From the NCBI GenBank assembly GCA_020881915.1, contig JAJFPB010000003.1:2418001-2482000 (forward strand): DNA of 64,000 bases, written 5' to 3'. Made by a program: the position numbers and the translations under genes. A model generated the notes under the pieces. It did no database searches. It had not been told where the DNA came from and worked only from the letters and a program-made list of their open reading frames with translations. This document shows, piece after piece, positions 11,518 through 23,269 of this stretch; position 1 is the stretch's first letter, and each line of letters starts with the position of its first letter. The stretch is from Paramyrothecium sp. XJ0827. Taxonomy: Eukaryota > Ascomycota > Sordariomycetes > Hypocreales > Stachybotryaceae.

Positions 11518-12217
11518 ATGGTTTCTTCCCGCCAAAACATTTTCGCTTTACTCATCAGAGCAGAGGCAGTCTTGCGTGGAATATCGATAGTCATCCTCAT
11601 CGTGGCATTAGGACTGCTCGCGTGGCGGGAACAGGGCCGGCGAGCAACCCATTGCGGGATACGTAATTGCAAGCAGCCACTCCCACTTTCTGCCCGCTGT
11701 ATTCCCCAAAGACCAGCTCTAATGCGTGTATGATTTCCAGGACTGTTTGTTGATTGCGTACAACCTGGCTCTGTTTGTCCGGATCGCGCAGACTCTCAAC
11801 CCAAGCAAGTCTCACCATCCATCCTCTCGGTCTGCAGCATGCGTCGGGATCTGCGATGGGGTGGCCACAGCGGCTGCGATCGTGGCGGGCTTGTTAACGA
11901 TCTTTCTGTTTGACACGCCACGGGAGTGCGGAGACGCTGACTGCACAGACGAGCGAGCAGAGAAGTCTCAGCCTTGGAAAGGGCACGCTATCATCATGTA
12001 CTGGATTGTTTCGTAAGACTCACCACTCCTCCTGCTTGGGCTTGAAAGGCTTGTTTATAATGACCTTCTACTCTCATCGCTAACTGCTTTTCCCTCAAGA
12101 GCTTCTCACTTTTGCCTTGCAATTCTCAGCTGCACGCAATGCTGCCTGGCTCGAAAGATGCACAAACCAGACCGCAGCAACACATTAACAATTCCGCTTA
12201 ATACCAAGGCGTCGTGA
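11518..12217 (+). pseudogene. Small multi-span membrane protein gene with a +1 shift in exon 1
   Basis: Three exons fit: 11518-11662, 11741-12012 and 12100-12217, with introns GTAATT...TTTCCAG and GTAAGA...CTCAAG. The protein has about four hydrophobic segments (GISIVILIVALGLLAW; DCLLIAYNLALFVRIAQ; GVATAAAIVAGLLTIFLF; a final one around SHFCLAILSCTQCC) and an acidic, Cys-containing loop after the third. The layout resembles small MARVEL-like fungal membrane proteins, but I cannot name it. The exon lengths sum to 535 nt, one too many. Reading shifts between LLAW and NRAGEQPIAGY near 11620-11640 (TGGCGGG), so either one base is an insertion or my first exon is wrong. Exons 2 and 3 are well supported. 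Confidence 0.5.
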
Positions 12218-13259
12218 AGTAGTAAAAGAACACCAGATCTAACAAGCAAGGCAAAGGAGGATATGAATACTTACCTGTCATGTGGCTGGCTGCACCAGCC
12301 ATACGACACAAGCCACTGTGGAAGGTCAGCAAGCTCGCGCCTAGCTGCCTGAGGTCTCTTATGAATCAGGGGCATTAGGATTGACGGGCCAAAAGCACTT
12401 CCTTTATGTATGAGTAGTAAGCAGAGGCCCCAAGTTAAGAACGGATTAAGATGTAATGTAATTCCTCGGGTGACTGTTACTATTGCGCTCCGCGATAGCT
12501 GCTACGGCTAAGTTCATTCCTGACTGGTCAATCCCTGTGTGGTGCTACGTTATTTGACACATACCTACCAATATTTCTCCTTCTTGCTGCCCATAAACTC
12601 CATCTCTTTGCAGCAGTGGGCTATGCTTATGGATGTCTCTGCGATATGGGTGAGAAAGGCATACAGCCAGACGGGTCCACCGAGCAGGACCGCTTGGTCA
12701 GATTTAGGTTGTGGGGGCTGGTTGTTGACCGGGTCAAGGACCTAATGAAACACGAAGTGCATAGATCTTTCTTGCCCATCCCACAAGCGGGAGCATCGAT
12801 GGGCCTAGCAGGAGATATCTCGTTAATACCTAAACACCTTCTCCACAGATACTGTGATTTCATCCAGTAGCCTGCAAAAAGGTGCGAGTTCGACATGCGG
12901 CGCATCTGGACACAACCATGCGCCACAACCATGGCGATTTCGTTGCATTATCCTTCTTCTCCCTTCCGTACTCTCCCCTACAAATACTGAAGCCTCGCCA
13001 ACGGTCTCCGCCGGTCCCCGCATAACGACCAAAGAACGCGGCCAAGGACTGCCGCACCTCGCTGACCCGCCGACCCGCCGACGGGCGACACGTACAGTAC
13101 CGGGTACCTTAGAGCCGACAAGACGCTGGATCGAAATTAACTCAAACTTAACTCTCCAAAGCCGGATGTTTGCACCGCCTTTTGGTTTTGCGTCTCTGCA
13201 AATTGTGTTTTCATGAAGGTATTGTTGCAGCGGTTTTAAGTACCGCGACGGCCAGGCTT
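12218..13259. other. Intergenic, no supported gene
   Basis: Overlapping open frames on both strands around 12.6-13.3 kb have no protein-like conservation that I recognise. Confidence 0.4.
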
Positions 13260-15008
13260 TCAGTGGGGTCTCCACTCCCGGGCAGGTGATTTCTGGATTG
13301 GACACGAACGACGCCGTGAGTGTCTTGACATGGGATCCAGCCAGGGATCACTCATCAGTTCGGCGGCGCTGGCGCGGTCCTCGGGCAACCATGATAGCAT
13401 CTTCTTCATCAAGTTGAGAAAGACGTCAACCTTGTCCTCTTCAAGAATACACTGCGGCAACTCGTTCTCCAACTTGCGTGAATGAGGAACTAGAGATTGG
13501 CATATACAAAGCTGCCTATAAAAAAAATAATAAAAAAGAAATAAAAAAAAATCTGCAGTGATCATAAGCATGCACCGTCCTCATTGAAAAAACGGACCAC
13601 CGTAAAAATCCAGTGCGATACTATAGAGTTTTCCTTCGGAGTTCTTGGCTGGACGTGACCACCGCTAGTGACGCATATCCCTTTCGCGCCGAACAATCGA
13701 AGGCGGTATATCACCAATAAGAGCAACCATATCCGCAAGGTGCTGGGCTGGAGAAATATGGTTGTGTTGGCTGACGGAAGAGCGACTCTCCATCCAAAAG
13801 CTCCCAGATCTACTAGTTTCATACAAGGTCAAGATTAGGAATGAATTTGGGAGGGAGGCAGAGGTTTCACCACTACGCCGAAGTTCCATACATCAGCGTT
13901 ATAGGACCAGCCAAGACCAAGAAGACCTCTGGAGCGCGGGATTCGTTGGGTTGTATTGGGTAGATGAGTGGCTGGGTCCTATCTCCACGCTGCGCAAGTC
14001 TAAAGTCTGCGATCTGCGGTATCATCTGCCCCAGGCCTTTCATCACCGGACCAAAATCGTTATGACAGCGGTAAACGGTTCGATCATTGACATGCTTACG
14101 AGCCATAGGGTGCGTGGCCTGCGCCTGGACGAAAGAATCGATGGTGAGTTGGTTCTCGAAGCCTACCATTATATTGTCGAGTTTTAGGTCTGGAAGAGTT
14201 AATGAAAGACACCGGAAAAGGGGGCAAGACGCTCACCGGAATGGACAACATTGCCTTGCGAGTGCATATATTCCAAGCCCTCAAGCAAGATCTTGAGGTG
14301 AGCTTTAATGAGAGGCAATGACTCGCAAGTGGCGCGGTCTTGATGGGTTATGCGCCTCCTGAATATTCAAAACGGCTCTCGTATGAGTTCAAACAGAGGG
14401 CAAGGTGATGACTTCCTCGCGGCGATTCGATCATGTAGTCTCCAGTCGCAGTAGGCCAGTACAGCTCACCCGCGATATGTAGGGTTCACCGAGGATAGAT
14501 GGATGTTGATGCCTAGCTTATGGGTCATGTCCTCTTCGGACACGTCGCAATTACAGATCTTGATGGCGACATGTCTTGTTGGCGCAAGCCATCTACTACC
14601 GACAGAGAGCTAGATTGCAATGCAGCACTCGCTAGGGGTGCGGCTGGGAATGCACGCCAGAACAATTCAATACCTGCGAAGATCACGCGCGAGCCAGACA
14701 GTCGATGAAGAACCCCAGCCAGTTTTGGCTTCTGGTCGGTGTCTGTTCTCCAAAACATCACCAGGGTGTGCGGGATAGTAGTGCTCGGGCTTGTAGTCAG
14801 GGACCCGCTCTTCATCAACTGGAAGCTCAGGAGGGAGTAGCTCAGGCACCGGGGACATGCGTGGGGGGAAAGTTTGGTGGTTGCGCAGCCTCGAGACGAC
14901 CGAGCTGAACCGCCTTGAGGACATGCGAGCTGAAGGCAAATCGTACGCCAGCCTAGGAATGTAGCATGCGGCGGTCTGGGCTGGAAACCACAGCGGGAAG
15001 CCGGTCAT
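13260..15008 (-). pseudogene. SRPK-like protein kinase, decayed
   Basis: Reading from 15008 leftwards, kinase motifs appear in order: a glycine-rich loop (KTGWGSSSTVWLARDLRR), VAIK (the ATP-binding Lys), FELIREPF then IFRRR, LKILLEGLEYMHSQGNVVHS, DLKLDNIMVGFENQLTIDSF (split by an intact intron), the family-specific DRTVYRCHNDFG, the metal-binding DFG written as DFR, RAPEV, a later piece SPAQHLADMVALIGDIPPSI, and a C-terminal end NLMKKMLSWLPEDRASAAEL. This matches fungal SRPK-related kinases. Damage: TGA at 14367-14369 where the family has Trp (REP-W-IF), a one-base loss just after RAPEV, further frame changes near 13.7-13.8 kb, and a TAG near 13.67 kb. Catalysis would be lost. Confidence 0.75.
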
Positions 15009-15983
15009 GATTTCTGTCGCTGGTTTAGTGGATGGCGATGGCCGCTCGAGCACCTGCGAGAGACGCCTAGCCCCCGAATTTCGTGGTCTTGACTCGAGCA
15101 AGAACGGATGCGGAGAAACTCCTTCCTCCGATAGTAGTCACCTCAGACTGCAACTCACCTATATTGATGTATGTAGTACAGTCGGTCAGCGGTGTTACGC
15201 TCCCGCCGCCCTCTTCCTTTCCATGTTGAATGCCGCTTTGTGATCTGGCCATGAAGCCTCCCTTGCCATTGCGGGTGGGTGGACCCGCTCACTCCCTGTC
15301 CCCCATATGCTAGGTAGTTAGCCAATGTTGGTTGCTGTTGGTCATGATGCGCTGTTGCCTCCATGTCGAATGAGAGACCACATAAACTCGTCGGTCGTGC
15401 CTCTGTTTCCTTTCATCTGCAAGGTACTGTATGGTGGGAACGGCAGCAGGCTGGCAGGATTTCTGGTGACCGGCCCGGAGAAAATGGTCTCTAGCTGACC
15501 CGTAAGGAAACACGTTTGACCTTTGTGCATGTTCCCATCCTCCAGTCGCTTTCATCTTTGACTCACGCTCGAACCGATAGGGTTTTGCCAGGTTGACGAG
15601 GGAATACTGTAGTTGCGAGCTTGTTGCTTTCGAAACGGATTGCCCCTATGTTAGAAAGACAACGAGCTTTGTGCCTCATCGTGCTTTCAACAGCGGATTC
15701 TATTTTTGTGCACAAAGGACAATTTGGATCCACCAGTAGTTGTACACTGGACCTCAGCTCATCCGCCCGTCGTTCCCTTTCATTCGCTTTGAAAAACTTG
15801 CCACAAGATTGGCCCCATGCAGGCCTTTTTGCATTGCATTGTCACACTGCTACTCTCATCTAGGTCAGTATCAAGGCTATAAAGCCCGCAATCTTTCTAA
15901 ACACAGATCTGTAGAAACGTGCTTGCGATCCTCATCCCAGCCTGTGGTTTCTTTGCCGTCTCCCCCGACTCATCCGCCCACCA
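15009..15983. other. Upstream region of the F-box gene
   Basis: No gene is supported. The last 70 bases before 15984 are C/T-rich (TCTCCCCCGACTCATCCGCC), typical of a leader. Confidence 0.4.
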
Positions 15984-17611
15984 ATGGCTTCCTTTCTTGA
16001 TCTGCCTACTGAGCTGATCAGTCTGATTTTGCGAAATCTCACCAACGTGAAATACCTGCTGCCGGCAATACTCAGTTGCCGACAAGTCTTTCAATGCTTC
16101 AAAGATGACCTATGCCTAGCCCACCATGTCCTGGAAACCCAGGCCACCCGCGAGCTGCTACCGTACTTGCTGACCCTGATCGAGACGGATGTGGCCCCCA
16201 AAGTGAATGCCATTATGGGTCCTCGAAGCCATCTCCAGTGGCTTCCACACGAAGACAGAACACAGCTTAGGAAACTTGCAGCCGACACCAACAACCGCAT
16301 TGCAAGACGTGTCGAAGAAATTGAAGGTGGCAAGGGAAACCCGTTGAAGTTGTACCGACTAATAAATTTATCCACGCTGTTGCGAATGGGCCAGTACCAT
16401 GATCTTATCGCACGGCTAGCTCTTGAGTATGCCAACGAAGCATGGTCGCTGTTAACTGGCAATCGAGACCTCTTTCTCTCGCAATCAGAGTACATTCGTA
16501 TATGCCGGGCCTTTTACCGTATCGAATGTTATACCCGTCCCATGCACTTTAGGCACAAGCATTGGTATCCGTTGACGCCGGAGAAATTTTTGACAACGTA
16601 TTGTACTTGGGAGAACGAGCAGCATGCATCCATCATTGACTTCCTGGAAAGGAAGTGGAGAGAAGGTGAGTTCACAGGCGCTATCCGTATCAAGGACATG
16701 GGAACCACTTCTAACAACCCGTCTGCAAAGCGGCCCATGAGTTCCTGGCGCATGATGTTTATTGCGGCGTTCAGAGAATTGATCGATTCCAGCGAAATTG
16801 GGATCGTGACGTGGTTATAGACTGGGTGAGTCAACAAAACAGCAAAGACAAAGAGCACATGATTGACACAGGCAAGACGCACCGTGGGCTTCATTTCCTC
16901 AACAATGTGCAACAGGCACAGGCTTGGGACGACAGAGCGTACCTTCTCGAGCTCACAAGGGAGTATATTTTCCCTATCGAGCTTACATTTCAATCAGGCG
17001 GGCCCGATTTCGACACCGCTGTCGGACTGGGCCTCCGGCTTCGGGACTACACCGACGAGCAGACATTGTTACTTAACCCCAATCTTGACAAGCTACGTCG
17101 AGACCAGGGCCAACATGACATCTGGCGAAAATTTTATTTGGACGTAGCGCACCCACGATTTTTTTCCAAAGAAGAGTATTACGGCCTACGTCGGCGAGCG
17201 TATGTTTTCTGGGATGCAGAGAGAGTAGAGAAGTTCAACATGATGCTCGAGTTTGAGAGGCACCGCAATGAGATAAACCCGCGTCCCACGCTATCAGAAT
17301 GGCAGGAGGCGCGAGCGTCGTACGAACCTCGACTGGAAATATGGCTAGCGGGCGGCTACGGGTACTGGGACAAGCACGATACAAGCAGGGTGCAATGGCG
17401 AGAGCCGTTGCTGCAAATGTCAGAGGCAGTCATGGACGATGATGACCCCGACGAGTTTAGGAGTACTGGAACATATAACTCCGACCGGTGGACTGATGAC
17501 GAGTCGTTGGACCAAGAGATCTTGGACGAAGAGATCTCAGACCAGGTATTCTCGGACCAAGAGATCTCGGGCCAAGAGAGTATTTCGGACGCAGGGGCCA
17601 ACTCTGAGTAG
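15984..17611 (+). CDS. F-box-like protein with acidic C-terminal repeats
   Basis: Two exons, 15984-16665 and 16731-17611, flank an intron beginning GTGAGTTC and ending CTAACAACCCGTCTGCAAAG. Together they give an intact 520-residue protein. The splice is supported because the downstream frame becomes continuous: WREAAHEFLAHDVYCGVQRI. The N-terminus is an F-box-like helix set (FLDLPTELISLILRNL, then LLPAILSCRQVFQCF). F-box proteins link substrates to the Skp1-Cullin-F-box ubiquitin ligase. The middle is a helical region without a named domain. Residues from about 470 on are acidic imperfect repeats built on DQEI/DEEI/SDQE units. The next gene downstream on the same strand is another F-box protein of a different subfamily. 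Confidence 0.8.
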
Positions 17612-17806
17612 CCTCTTTTGATGGCAAGGCGAGGCGAGTGGCAAAGGCGATGGTTGCTTATTTATTCTATCCACCACCCAGGCAGTCCTGTGCAACACAA
17701 AGTGAAGATCTCGCCCGAGGGCATGTTGTAGCCGTGGTTCTTTGATTGGCTGCTCACTGAACATGACGTCTCCGTACAGCGGCCACGAACAGTCGCCTCT
17801 GCATAC

Positions 17807-17820
17807 CTACCTTACCTTAC
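17807..17820 (+). promoter_or_regulatory. CTACCTTACC-type promoter motif
   Basis: CTACCTTACCTTAC lies about 120 bases before the ATG at 17942. Similar motifs precede several other genes in this window (for example 27273, 50525 and, on the minus strand, 36132-36144). The role is inferred only from position and recurrence. Confidence 0.35.
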
Positions 17821-17941
17821 ATTGTGTGCCCAAATGCAACTCGGGACACGTGATTGTGATGTCAACAACACTTCTGAATCAAGACCCCGCCCTCCCTCAT
17901 CGCTTGCTATCACGCTTGCACTCGTTCTCACGTCGACAACG

Positions 17942-18814
17942 ATGGATGCGACATCCCCGAGCCTGGAATTCCTACAAGCTCATACTTATTCAGAGGTGGA
18001 AATTCCCGACTTCACCCTGGACGATCTTGATCTGGAGGCTAGATGCCCGCTCGATAACGGACGGCATACCGGCCAGCCGCGCCATCCAGCGGGCCGGCTA
18101 GACCGGCTCCCCCTGGAGATTCTCACCGAAGTGCTCGTTTCACTGGATCTGCCGGCTCTGGCGACCTTTCGACGCGTCAACCGTCGTGCGATGGGCCTCG
18201 TGGATTCTCTGCCTCCGTACAAAGCCATCTTCAAGCACTGCCCCAACCTCATTCGCGCGATCAACAGCCTTCGTGCAAATTCGTTTGATTGCAAGACGCT
18301 GTACAAGACGCTGTCCACCAGCAAATGCGAAACGTGCGACCGGTTCGGCGCCTACCTCTACCTCATTACGTGCAAACGGGTGTGCTGGTATTGCTTCACG
18401 TCAAACATGGACTACTCCCCCCCGTCAACCACATTTGCGGCCAGGCAACTGGGCCTCTCCAGGAGCGAGATCAAGAAAACAGCCCAAGTCTTCAGTTTAC
18501 CGGGAATGTACACTCGAGGCGGCAAGCTATCAAGGAAAAGGTTAATCCTCCTTGACAGGGAAGTTCTTCTCAGTCGAGCACCGGCGACCATCTTTCACCT
18601 GTATTATCCCGACCTCATGGCGAGAGAACCCCGACGCTACATGGCAATCATATCAGTCCCCTACTTTGGGTCATCGGGCCAGTCAATCGATTGGGGCTTG
18701 TATTGCGCTGCCTGCAGAGACAACTGGGAGCCCGGAAACGAACTCAAGCGCAAGTTTACGAGGGATGGCATTCTTGAACACATCAAACGACACAGGCCAC
18801 GGACAGATAGTTAG
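17942..18814 (+). CDS. F-box protein with Cys-rich middle region
   Basis: An intact single-exon frame of 290 residues. I chose the ATG at 17942 because the longer frame upstream (from 17822) lacks protein-like sequence and the F-box comes at the usual distance. The F-box is at about residues 55-95: RLDRLPLEILTEVLVSLDLP, then LATFRRVNRRAM. Residues about 125-150 hold four Cys in CETCDRFG...CKRVCWYC, a pattern seen in many fungal F-box proteins and perhaps zinc-binding. The C-terminus has LYCAACRDNWEPGN and a LEHIKRH-type end. Probable SCF substrate adaptor; substrate unknown. Its neighbour 0.3 kb upstream is a different F-box gene. Confidence 0.85.
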   Translation: MDATSPSLEFLQAHTYSEVEIPDFTLDDLDLEARCPLDNGRHTGQPRHPAGRLDRLPLEILTEVLVSLDLPALATFRRVNRRAMGLVDSLPPYKAIFKHCPNLIRAINSLRANSFDCKTLYKTLSTSKCETCDRFGAYLYLITCKRVCWYCFTSNMDYSPPSTTFAARQLGLSRSEIKKTAQVFSLPGMYTRGGKLSRKRLILLDREVLLSRAPATIFHLYYPDLMAREPRRYMAIISVPYFGSSGQSIDWGLYCAACRDNWEPGNELKRKFTRDGILEHIKRHRPRTDS

Positions 18815-19689
18815 TTGTGACTAGCATGCGAAAGAGGCGTGGGTAAGGATTCTTGAACATGAAGATGAGCCGCTCTCCAGGTGGCAAAACCAACTGCGCA
18901 CAGCGCTGCGGAACGAGGCCTTTTTTGCTCTTGCACGCTACCAGCGCGCCCCCGAATTGTCAACAGTTTATCTCATATTTCCTTACTTCATCATGTATTA
19001 CCTACGAATATGGGCGGATGGATCCAAGGGTCTCATTTGACTAGAGTGCACTTGACGCTGGTTCCGACGCGCGCTTGGCACCGCTAAAACCCCTCCTCTT
19101 TGTTACAACCACAATTATTTATGCGATAAACCCGCGAGCAAATGGCAGAGTGGGTCAAGACACTTGTACTGTCAAGGTGAGGATCTGGGAGTGGCGGTAA
19201 ATAGCCTTGGTGAGTCTCACGCGGACACAAGAGGGACACAGGCAGCAGGTAGCGGAATGACCTGAAGTAACAGACAAGTAGGCATAGGGCTAAATTGAAG
19301 AGCGGTATTGACTAAAGGCAGGAAGTTGTCGTATCTTTCTGGACGTTCGTTGATAACCCACCGAGACTGGTATGGCAGACCAACAAAAGGTGCATCGGAC
19401 GGACACCAGGCAGCGCCTTGGAAAATGCTTAATTGCCGGCAGATTGATTTCCGCGGTGGTCTCCTTCGTTTGCTTTTTGAGGACGAGATCTCAGGCACTT
19501 GATTGGTTGCCTTAGCGCTGTGTGTCCCAGTCCTCAAGTCTTGATGAGGCCGCCTGTTGCGTCATGCCGTGACCTACCTCAGGACGAGAGAACTACTCCT
19601 CGTTGCAATACTCTCCAGCAATCCAATGCATGGATCCATGAAGTTTCCGGGCCTCCAAAAGGCTTGGTGTTTTCGACAACATTGGCCTT
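18815..19689. other. Intergenic, no supported gene
   Basis: Nothing recognisable was found on either strand. Confidence 0.4.
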
Positions 19690-20150
19690 TCATTCTTGCA
19701 CTGCGCCACAAGGGGGCCTCGAAGATATAGTGGTCGGCTTTGGGAAGCGCTTGTTGACACTTGCGATCAGGAAGAGGGCAGATATCGCTTCCTGATAGAA
19801 GCTGAGCACCTCAAGTATGTGACCATCGAACCAGGCATTTCCTCAAAGTACGACTGGACTTTCCGAACCGTATTCATCGAGATGCTGCCATCCCTCCCTC
19901 CTGTGACTGGAACGAGGGTAATATATCCGAGACCGCAGATACAGGACAGTCAGGTGTCTCCCGATACACGAAGAGAAAGATTCCCGGGATTTGAAGACGT
20001 CTGGCACCATGCGCAATTCAACCGCCTGGAACTCCAAAAGTAGAAACGTCTGCGCCAGAAAATCCACGAAGTCACACATCCGCTTTTCGAACATCACGTA
20101 CTCGCCAAGTTAGATATCTTCATTGTTGACTTTGTTACTGTATCTGAAGC
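19690..20150 (+). pseudogene. Relic of a kinase-like (phosphotransferase-fold) protein
   Basis: Protein-like pieces read LWEALVDTCDQEEGRYRFLI, then DWTFRTVFIEMLPSLPP, then FPGFEDVWHHAQFNRLEL. The frame meets TAG at about 20041-20043, then continues KRLRQKIHEVTHPLFEHHVL and AKLDIF. The order resembles the N-terminal part of an uncharacterised fungal kinase-like family that has 'W-P-LI--LEL---LR-NV-EV-HP-----AKFA' just before the nucleotide-binding region (from memory). The C-terminal lobe is missing. The call is tentative. Confidence 0.4.
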
Positions 20151-20399
20151 TCTGGGTATTAGACCTCCACTGAATCATTTTCAATGTATCTGTGTCTTTA
20201 TTTGATATTCTCAAATTTGGGTCATCTTAATGAATTTCTCAATTACTTGAATAATACCTCTACCTCCCCCTACCTAGAACAGGAGAAATTAAACATATTA
20301 TTCATAGAGTCAAAGTTTATAGAGCCTTCACTTATTATATACACTACAGGAAATGGATACAAGCAATAGTTAAATAACTATATTACTGCTATCTAGTAG

Positions 20400-21649
20400 T
20401 TCAAGGCGCAAAGCCTCCATCGCCGTACTTGTCCAGTGCATTCCTATACCACATGTCCGAATCGAATTTTTGTTGCCCCATAGCAGCCTTCCACCATCCG
20501 CTGAAAACCCTGGTAAAGTTTTCCCCATCCTCGGGGTTCGTCTATCACTTCGTCGACTCTAAGGTGCAGCTTCTGCGCACTAACGCAGAGAGCTCGTCCG
20601 ACTTGGTCTCTTCCTGAAGGATATTAGCAAGGCGCTTTTCATCCTCGCTTGGTGTGAGAGGCCTTCATGGTACAGCTCTCCCAAGTTGTACAGAAATAGA
20701 GGCGACCAGAAAGCCGCGCCTTTGGCTGTAACAATGGCCAGCTCCAAATCTATAATGCCTGTGATGTTGTAGTCAGTATCAACTAGGAAATTAACATCTC
20801 TAGAGTCGACATGGCGCAAGAAGAAAGAACCCTGCTCGCTTTGAGGGAGGCGATTAAGAGGAGTCCTGTAGACAAGGTATTGATCGAGGGGTGCAGATGG
20901 TGCAATCTCCCCCGTCTTAAGAGACTAATTTTATGCTAGATTAAAGCCTTGTAGTAGTCGTTCATATTATCGAATGGACCAAACGGCACTGCACGCCCAC
21001 TCGAGTCGTAATCGAATAATGCTGGACCGACTTCTGGCTGGCCCGCCGACAAAGATGATGGTTACAGGCGCCCAAGTGCTCCAAGAGGATGCTTCTCCAG
21101 CTGGGTTTAAATGGCGGCTAAGTGACGCATGGACCTTTCCCTCTGTGCTCGATCCGCTTCATGCCAGGCCAACGGCTTCCCCGCAAGCTTCTCGACTAGG
21201 ATGTATCCAGCGCCAACAGCGTTGGATGGATTCTCGTCATCGGCATAGCCGTAAACGCGTGGAACTGGGACAGCAGCTTCAGCCAGAAAGCGACACGTGG
21301 CGAATTCCCTGCGAAGGTCAAAGTTTCTCTCCTCCACTGGAGGTGCGTTGTGGTTCGGCAGCCGGAATCGTGCTAGCCAGGCTTTTCCATCTTCAAACAC
21401 GATTGAGCCATGGTAGTTGCGTCTCCCAACCACGTCCATATTTAAGTATGCCTGATTAGCTGCTGGAAAACTGACAGTACATTTCATTCTATGACGTAAA
21501 GACTCGGCACGCTCGCGGAGGGCATCGCTGTCGATGCTGTCTATCAGGGCAGAGATAGTCTTCTCGCCTGCCATTCGTCGGGATGCATTGAGCTTTCGGA
21601 GCCTGGACTCTTCACCAGACACGTAGATTGTGTGGATTTCCTGTGACAA
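20400..21649 (-). pseudogene. Aminoglycoside-phosphotransferase-like (APH/choline kinase fold) gene, RIP-like stops
   Basis: From 21649 leftwards the protein reads as a fungal APH-family enzyme: a nucleotide-binding half (AWLARFRLPNHNAPPVEERN, FDLRREFATCRFLAEAAVPV, GAGYILVEKLAGKPLAWH), then the catalytic/metal half SFFLRHVDSRDVNFLVDTDY and NITGIIDLELAIVTAKGAA, where Leu replaces the usual Trp after IID. In-frame stops lie at 21107-21109 (TAA), 21062-21064 (TAA) and 20936-20938 (TAG). At least the last two read as natural CAA/CAG positions (GRL*PSSL; ALI*HKI). A frame change follows near 20910. The tail is also shifted and ends around 20400. Such enzymes phosphorylate small molecules or act as kinase-like proteins. 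This copy cannot be functional as read. Confidence 0.8.
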
Positions 21650-22368
21650 GGAGGGGCCATGTCAGCTCTATCTCCACCTCGCTCAATCATTCAGGGTCTC
21701 TATACAAACCTCTGTTGTCAGACACGTGTGTAAAGTTGAGACGGCATGCTCTCCGCAAAAATGTCGGTGGCATTGTTCGCATTGTTCAAAAAGCGTCCAC
21801 AAAGCTGGACGGCGACATGCCTGAGCTGCGCAAGGCCACTTCATGATGGACTAGATTTTTGACCGTTGGTTATGTCAGGGTGCGATGAGCGATTCCCAAA
21901 TGCTACCTTTTAATATGGAAAATATGTGGCTTAGGAGCAGGTGATGTAAATGGATTGAAATGGAAACAACACTTTTTTGGTCGTTGGTATCCGGTCCACC
22001 GGATATAAGAGGCAAATCAGAATCCCAGGCGCGTAATCGAGACCCTACGATGTGATTGATTCAGGCCCCATTTATCTCAGCGCTGGAGTGTTGCTGCCTG
22101 GGAGAAAGTCAGTAGCACGTCACACAAGCGAGTGGGTGTGGGGTACTGTTGGTGATGGCCTGCTGGGATAGATGATATATGGGATCTTGATTCGTACAGA
22201 TGCAGTATATCAACGACAAAGACTGTTATGAAAATGCGGAGGGTAGTCCATATCATCCGTTTGTCAGGATAGGGTCAATTTCACAATCCTTCGTCGAACC
22301 GGGAATGAAGAATCCAAAGCGAGATTATATCTTTCTTCCATCTAAGGCTGGTGACAATTCTCGCTGCA
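21650..22368. other. Intergenic, no supported gene
   Basis: Nothing recognisable. This is the upstream side of the APH-like relic and the downstream side of the kinase at 22.4 kb. Confidence 0.4.
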
Positions 22369-23269
22369 TCATCTTATAGACACAAAGTTTCTTTGCCTCA
22401 GAATCCGATCTTCGCTATCCAGCCATGCAAAGCTTCTGGTTGCCAACCTCGAAATGCACAGCACAGCTATTAAATCATCAAATGTTGGGTTATCTAGCCA
22501 CGTACGAAACTTGGTGGGAGCTGAAGTGTCATGGCGCGTCTCTGACGTCGTATAGTCCTTGATCTCGCAATCGATCCAACCCTTCGTACCACGGTTAGTC
22601 GATAACTTATCCCCAATTCTACGAGCCGAGCCAAAGTCGATCAGAATGGGTCTTCTGTCCTCTGCCATGAGGACGTTTGAAGGGTTGAGGTCGTTATGGG
22701 CCCAGCCAAGCGAGTGTAAATGATGAATTGCCGAACCCAGTGATTCTATGAAGAACTCTTTATTTAGGATGGTGTGGCCGCTCTTTAGGTAGCTGTTCAA
22801 TTCATGGGGGTGTTGGTCGAGCACGAGTCCAGTGATATAGCCCCGTCGCACATGGCAGCCATGGGTATCCAACGATGTTTGGGTGAGGTTGGCTCCCCAG
22901 CACCTCCATTGCTTCTGCATCTTCCACCAACCCCTTGGGGAGGAGATGCACGACTTTATGCTTTGAGAAGATATCGTACAGCGCTAGCCTGGGCCGCTTG
23001 ACGAAAACGTCTGGTGGGAGCTCTTCAGGAGCCTTTGTGAGAGTGAGGCCTTGGGGCCACCAGGGAAAGATTTCCTCGTCAGGAATTCGAACAAGGGAGT
23101 CGCTAGCATGCCGAAATAAGATGTCCGCCTTTGGCTTGTTCAACTGGCCGTAGTATATCATGTCGTCTTCCACCGTTGCGAACATGGTATATTGAAAGTC
23201 TCCAATGTCCTCGTCGACTTCTTCAGACACCCAAAGCAAATCCTCCCAACGGGTAACCTGTGGCACCAT
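22369..23269 (-). pseudogene. Fungal protein kinase-like gene with a one-base insertion
   Basis: The ATG is at 23269. The first part reads a nonstandard N-lobe (MVPQVTRWEDLLWVSEEVDE ... RPRLALYDIFSKHKVVHLLP, then EAMEVLGSQPHPNIVGY). The rest is in another frame: CHVRRGYITGLVLDQHPHEL, IESLGSAIHHLHSLGWAHND with the catalytic loop HNDLNPSNVL, and the metal loop LIDFGSARRIG. Removing one C from the CCC at 22863-22865 (GGG on the plus strand) makes a continuous 299-residue protein. His-Asn-Asp in place of His-Arg-Asp is common in this lineage-expanded fungal kinase group. As written the frame breaks in the middle of the kinase fold. It is either a recent pseudogene or a sequence error. Confidence 0.7.

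Noticed and set aside
12854..13305. Overlapping open frames on both strands near 13 kb
   Set aside because: They lack domain or codon-use support and lie between the membrane-protein gene and the kinase relic.
16811..16856. Apparent GTGAGT...CACAG intron at 16817-16871
   Set aside because: Reading through it gives continuous protein (VIDWVSQQNSKDKEHMIDTG). The frame problem is solved by the upstream intron 16666-16730.
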